Assembly (NCBI GenBank): GCA_963971225.1
Contig: OZ020267.1
Span: 117,855,891-117,919,890, forward strand
Direction of reading: 5' to 3'
DNA from: Melieria omissa
Taxonomy: Eukaryota; Arthropoda; Insecta; Diptera; Ulidiidae
Length of the DNA stretch: 64,000 bases
Shown here: positions 60,589 to 64,000 of the stretch, one piece after another
Numbering within the stretch: the first letter of the stretch is position 1
Layout: each line of letters starts with the position of its first letter
Translations under genes and position numbers: made by a program
Notes under the pieces: generated by a model
The model's database searches: none
Told to the model about the DNA's origin: nothing
The model's input: the letters and a program-made list of their open reading frames with translations, nothing else

Positions 60589-60779
60589 TTAAACTGGCTG
60601 AAAGCTTGAAAAAATCTGATGTTCATAATTTTTTTCATATATTTTTCATATTTCGGGCATATTTTGTGTGCATATAAATCCGATTCCTATTAATGACATT
60701 GACGTCATCGAGCCTAAAAAGCGAGATATCACCGCTGTCTTTGTGGCAATCGAAGACGAAGTGAGGCGAAGACGAAAGT

Positions 60780-61390
60780 GAAGTTTTGAAGTTGTTACGG
60801 ATTTCGTCTACCTTGGCACCGCCGTAACCAGCAGTAATGATGTCAGTCTAGAGATAAATCTTAGGATTACTCTTTCCAATATGTGCTACTATGGTCTTCG
60901 GTAGACAACTGAGGAGCAGAGACCTCTCTCGACGGACAAAACTTGCACTCTATAGGACGCTTATTGTGTCCGTGCTCCTTTATGATGCAGAAGCATGGAC
61001 ACTGTCGCGTAACATAGCGGCCCTTAGGGTGTTCAAGAGGAAACTACTTTGCAAAATCTTTGGCTCGTACTGGCGACGACTATTATATACGAAGCAATTA
61101 CGCACTACGTTCATGTCGTTATACAGCTAAAGACATGAACGTAGTACAGCGTATTAACATCTAGCGGCTACGATGGTTTGTCCATGTCTTCCGTATAGAC
61201 GATTAAGCTCCGGCGGTATAATGTACTCGACGCGGTAGTTGTAGGTCAACGGCGAAGAGCAAAACTGTGTCTATGGTGGGAAGAAGAAGTTGAGGACGCC
61301 CTATTATCTCTTGGTGTGGTCAACTGGAGGAGGCGCACAGAGCATACGCGCCTAGAGAGAACTTTTGCGGCAGGCCGAAGCCCGGTATCT
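60780..61390 (+). pseudogene. RTE-like LINE, C-terminal part
   Basis: Reads FVYLGTAVTSSNDVSLEIN, then LRSRDLSRRTKLALYRTLIV and LLYDAEAWTLSRNIAALRVF, then after frame changes LRWFVHV-like and RRRTEHTRLERTFAAGRSP. These are the conserved blocks downstream of an RTE-clade RT. Multiple stops; no RT core. Confidence 0.75.
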
Positions 61391-62431
61391 GGTTGTATTT
61401 CCAGTTTAGCAAGTAATTATGCTCGTTTACTCCATGGCAGTCCTTTCACATTTCTGCCACCTTTAAATTTCGGTTTTACTTCTTAGTACTTTCAATACAG
61501 TTACCAAAGAATGCTCAAGTGCCTCTTTTCGGATAGAATTAATAAAAGTGGACCGACATTCGTTTATCTTTATACAATTAGTCACAATAAAAAGTGGCTC
61601 ACCTCGTGGGTTGCTGTTGGGATTAACCCATACCCTGTCCTTTTGCGCTGCAGCTATTATCCTTTGGAAGAGTAGAGACGGATGAATGTCACCCATACCC
61701 CCTGCTGGACACTGATGCTCACTTCACCCATCATTTGACCATCAGTGCTGATCAAAGTTTCCATCACCCTCTTAAGGGCTTTGTGAAAAAAGTGAAGCTT
61801 TTGTGTACATGTGATCTTGCATCACCTTTCAACACACGAACTTTACTAACTTGTGGAACAACAGCTGTTTCATTTACTCCTATTAAAATTGAATGCACGT
61901 TGGTAGTCAGCACTGATGAAAAAGTTCATCACCATTGACGTGTAAACGCATCATTAATTTTGACAACGTAATACGTCGAACGTAAATACGCTCATACGCT
62001 CCAATTGTATTCCTACGGTTAAAATTGGATATTATGTTTTGGAGATGCTCAATTCCATGAATTTCAATGAACAGTTTGGAAGCATTTTCAATGAATTAAT
62101 ACACAGTTTTTAAGGAACTTTTGGAATTTGTTGGTAATCTTTTATGTTCTCGCGATCGTTTTCAAATCTCGCCTAAACAACTTATAAACTCTGCCATGGG
62201 ACAAACAATCAGCATCATAAACTTTCATTATAAAGTGAAATATTTCGATTTAAGTTTTACCAAGTTTTAAACAAAACTTAATATTTGGTCCTCTGTTCAC
62301 CCAAACATACTTTCACTTCAGACGCAGTAACTTCGCTTTCAGTGAACCAAAAACCATGAAATTTCGACTGAAAAACGTCATGTATGGGTGTCACCAGAAA
62401 TTTTCATAATTTATATAATATTATAATATAC
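61391..62431. other. No recognised gene
   Basis: A minus-strand open frame at 61463-61696 (77 codons, PSLLFQRIIAAAQKDRVWVN) was not assigned. 61735-61960 has recurring GTTTCCATCACC/GTTCATCACC motifs and a GCGTTTACACG-like end resembling Harbinger termini, suggesting an old DNA element. Confidence 0.35.
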
Positions 62432-63355
62432 TAGCTGGGCCCCGCGGCTTTGCACGCAACTTCTCTTGTTTCCCCCGATACAAATTCTTAACCCATTGTT
62501 GACCCCGTCAGATTTTGATGAAAAAACAAAAAAAAACATGTCTAATTATCTTTGATTTCAAGTGTTTCTACAAACTGTTAAGTCAAAAGGCCCATCAAAT
62601 CATGTGCTTTCACATTTAATTAACATCATCACATCTAACCAAATTCTTAACCCTTTTCCAAAAGAAATTCCCGAAGTGAAAAAAATTAAAATACGTGGCA
62701 AATTATTCCTAACTAAGAGTAATTCCACCAAGTTTGAAGGTAATCGGCCCATTAATTAATGTTTTTTCTTAATTTATCCGCACAAACTTTTAACCCGTCG
62801 CTGACCCCATCCGATATTGACATTCTGAGAAAAGAAAAACACGTATAGAGTTATTTTTCGTTTTAAGTACTTTCACCAAGTTTGAAGTCAAAAGGCTTGT
62901 TTCTCCATACATACGTTTAAGCCGTCGTTGATCCAGTTAGATTTAGATTTTGAAAATAATGAGTAACACGTATATATTTTTTTGGATTTCAAGTATTTTA
63001 CAATGTTTGAAGTCAATAGGCCCATCGGTTCATTTTTTTCGGAGTCTTCCCGTAAACAAACCTTAACCCATTGTTGGCACAGTTCAATGTTGATTTTCGA
63101 ACAGTTATAAGATACGTGTCGAATTATTTTTGATTTAGAGTATTTTTAGGAAGTTCGAAATCAATGTGTCTATTAAATCACGTTTCTTCATACAACACCT
63201 TAACGCATGATTTGCCCTTTTAGACCCCGATTTTCAAAAAATCCCGTGTTAGTGGAGGTTCATTCTTTAAGATGTACCTGCAGTTCAAATTTCGCGTTAG
63301 TAGCTTCAGCGGTTTGAGCTGGGCGATGATAAAGCAATCAATCAATCAGTCAGTC
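62432..63355 (+). repeat. Tandem-structured interspersed repeat, five to six ~145-bp units
   Basis: Opens CTAGCTGGGCCCCGCGGCTT and ends AGCTTCAGCGGTTTGAGCTG plus a CAATCAATCAGTCAGTCAG tail. Between them, diverged units start at about 62490, 62650, 62790, 62917, 63060 and 63200, each beginning TTAACCC(G/A)T and containing CACGTGTCGAATTATTT and AATAGGCCCAT variants. The conserved ends suggest a transposable unit; the class is not assigned. Confidence 0.7.
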
Positions 63356-63379
63356 AGAACAAACAATCTATGTATATAA

Positions 63380-63960
63380 ATATGGAGGCAATACCACGCC
63401 TTGTCCAATGCTCACAACTTTCTTCTAGTCGAATTGTGCTACTAAGTGAAAAGTTCGAACCAAGTTTCATTGATGTGGACAGTAGTGCGTAAATGTTGGG
63501 TCATACAACATTTGCCACGCCCCTTGTACAACGCCGATCAAATCTGACCAGCGGAATGACACATCTATGAGACGACGGTACACAAACTTTCAATGCTGTG
63601 TGGCTAACGATCCCGAAGCTATTCCATATAAAAGATTTGAGTTGTATAGGCGGTGCCACGCCCTCGTTCAATACCCGCCCAATTCCTTCTGTCGAAAGAT
63701 ATGACCAAGTGGTAGGTTCGTTCTAAGATTCATTGATGCGCGACTAACGGTTCCAAAATTATGCAGATAGTGTGTGTCAAACGCCTTTGTCCTACGCCCA
63801 TCAAATTTCACCAGTAGAATAACATAGTTATGTATGAGACGAAGGTACACCAATTTTTAATGCTGTGCGGCTAACGATTCCGAAGCGATTCCATATTAAA
63901 AAATTGAGTTTTATAGGCGGTACCTTGCCTTGTCCAAAAACCACCTTATTAAATCATATC
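63380..63960 (+). repeat. Alternating ~130-bp tandem repeat
   Basis: CCACGCC(C)TTGTCCAA-type starts at about 63403, 63515, 63656, 63785 and 63925. Units alternate between a type with TTCTTCTAGTCG/CTTCTGTCGAA and one with GATCAAATCTGACCAGCGGA/ATCAAATTTCACCAGTAGAA, so the higher-order period is about 255-270 bp. Runs to the window edge. Origin unknown. Confidence 0.6.
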
Positions 63961-64000
63961 CAAGCAAAATTCAATCGATCATTCATATTGTGTATGTGTG

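Overview
The window is eukaryotic and looks like a repeat-rich insect chromosome, most likely a dipteran and perhaps a tephritid-type fruit fly. That is an inference from AT-rich DNA, short GT-AG introns next to long TE-filled ones, Ty3/Gypsy and errantivirus-like elements, R1/LOA/RTE-type LINE tails, tRNA-derived SINEs and many hAT, Tc1, pogo and PIF/Harbinger relatives. There are no bacterial features such as operons or CRISPR arrays.

Three protein-coding genes can be reconstructed with consistent splice phase. (1) A 200-aa Myb/SANT-like (trihelix) DNA-binding protein on + (15924-21708, three exons, second intron 5.1 kb). (2) A 246-aa six-membrane-segment DRAM/FRAG1-family protein on - (23827-30568, four exons, second intron 5.9 kb). 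(3) A 404-aa short-chain acyl-CoA dehydrogenase-like protein on + (33983-35353, three exons), in which the usual catalytic glutamate near the C-terminus is glycine. Genes 2 and 3 are divergent, about 3.4 kb apart, and the interval is full of repeats. The genes share no obvious pathway.

Layout: 1-2070, no recognised gene. 2071-2604, a TIR element. 2608-11032, a decayed Ty3/Gypsy element with two dissimilar LTRs, interrupted by a 2-kb TIR element (itself carrying two SINEs) and, in the 3' LTR, by an R1-like LINE. 11481-13138, a Tc1-like transposon. 13258-21873, the SANT gene between two inverted 56-bp repeats, its large intron holding a hAT fold-back, a solo LTR, a mariner-related element, a pogo MITE and a 5-bp-TSD TIR element. 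22640-23159, a TTAA element. 23827-30568, the DRAM gene with SINEs, Gypsy and LINE fragments and a 1.16-kb palindromic element in its intron. 31027-33377, hAT-type MITEs and a solo LTR. 33983-35353, the acyl-CoA dehydrogenase. 35593-39880, hAT, MITE and a 1.64-kb palindromic Tc1 derivative. About 42200-47233, a minus-strand errantivirus-like gag-pol-env copy broken by a LOA-type LINE and by a palindromic Harbinger-like element carrying MADF fragments. 47650-53960, repeats including a tandem array of the palindromic family. 54578-57003, nested hAT, SINE and MITE insertions. 57000-58862, a MADF fragment and a pogo-like element. 59800-63960, a SINE piece, a TTAA element, an RTE tail and two tandem-structured repeats.

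Many insertions carry exact target-site duplications that I could read directly, so much of the nesting order can be reconstructed. The main observations are the altered active site of the acyl-CoA dehydrogenase, the two genes reconstructed across TE-packed introns, three unrelated families turned into kilobase-scale palindromes, and a TIR family with an unusual 5-bp duplication. All sequence comparisons are by eye; no database search was possible.
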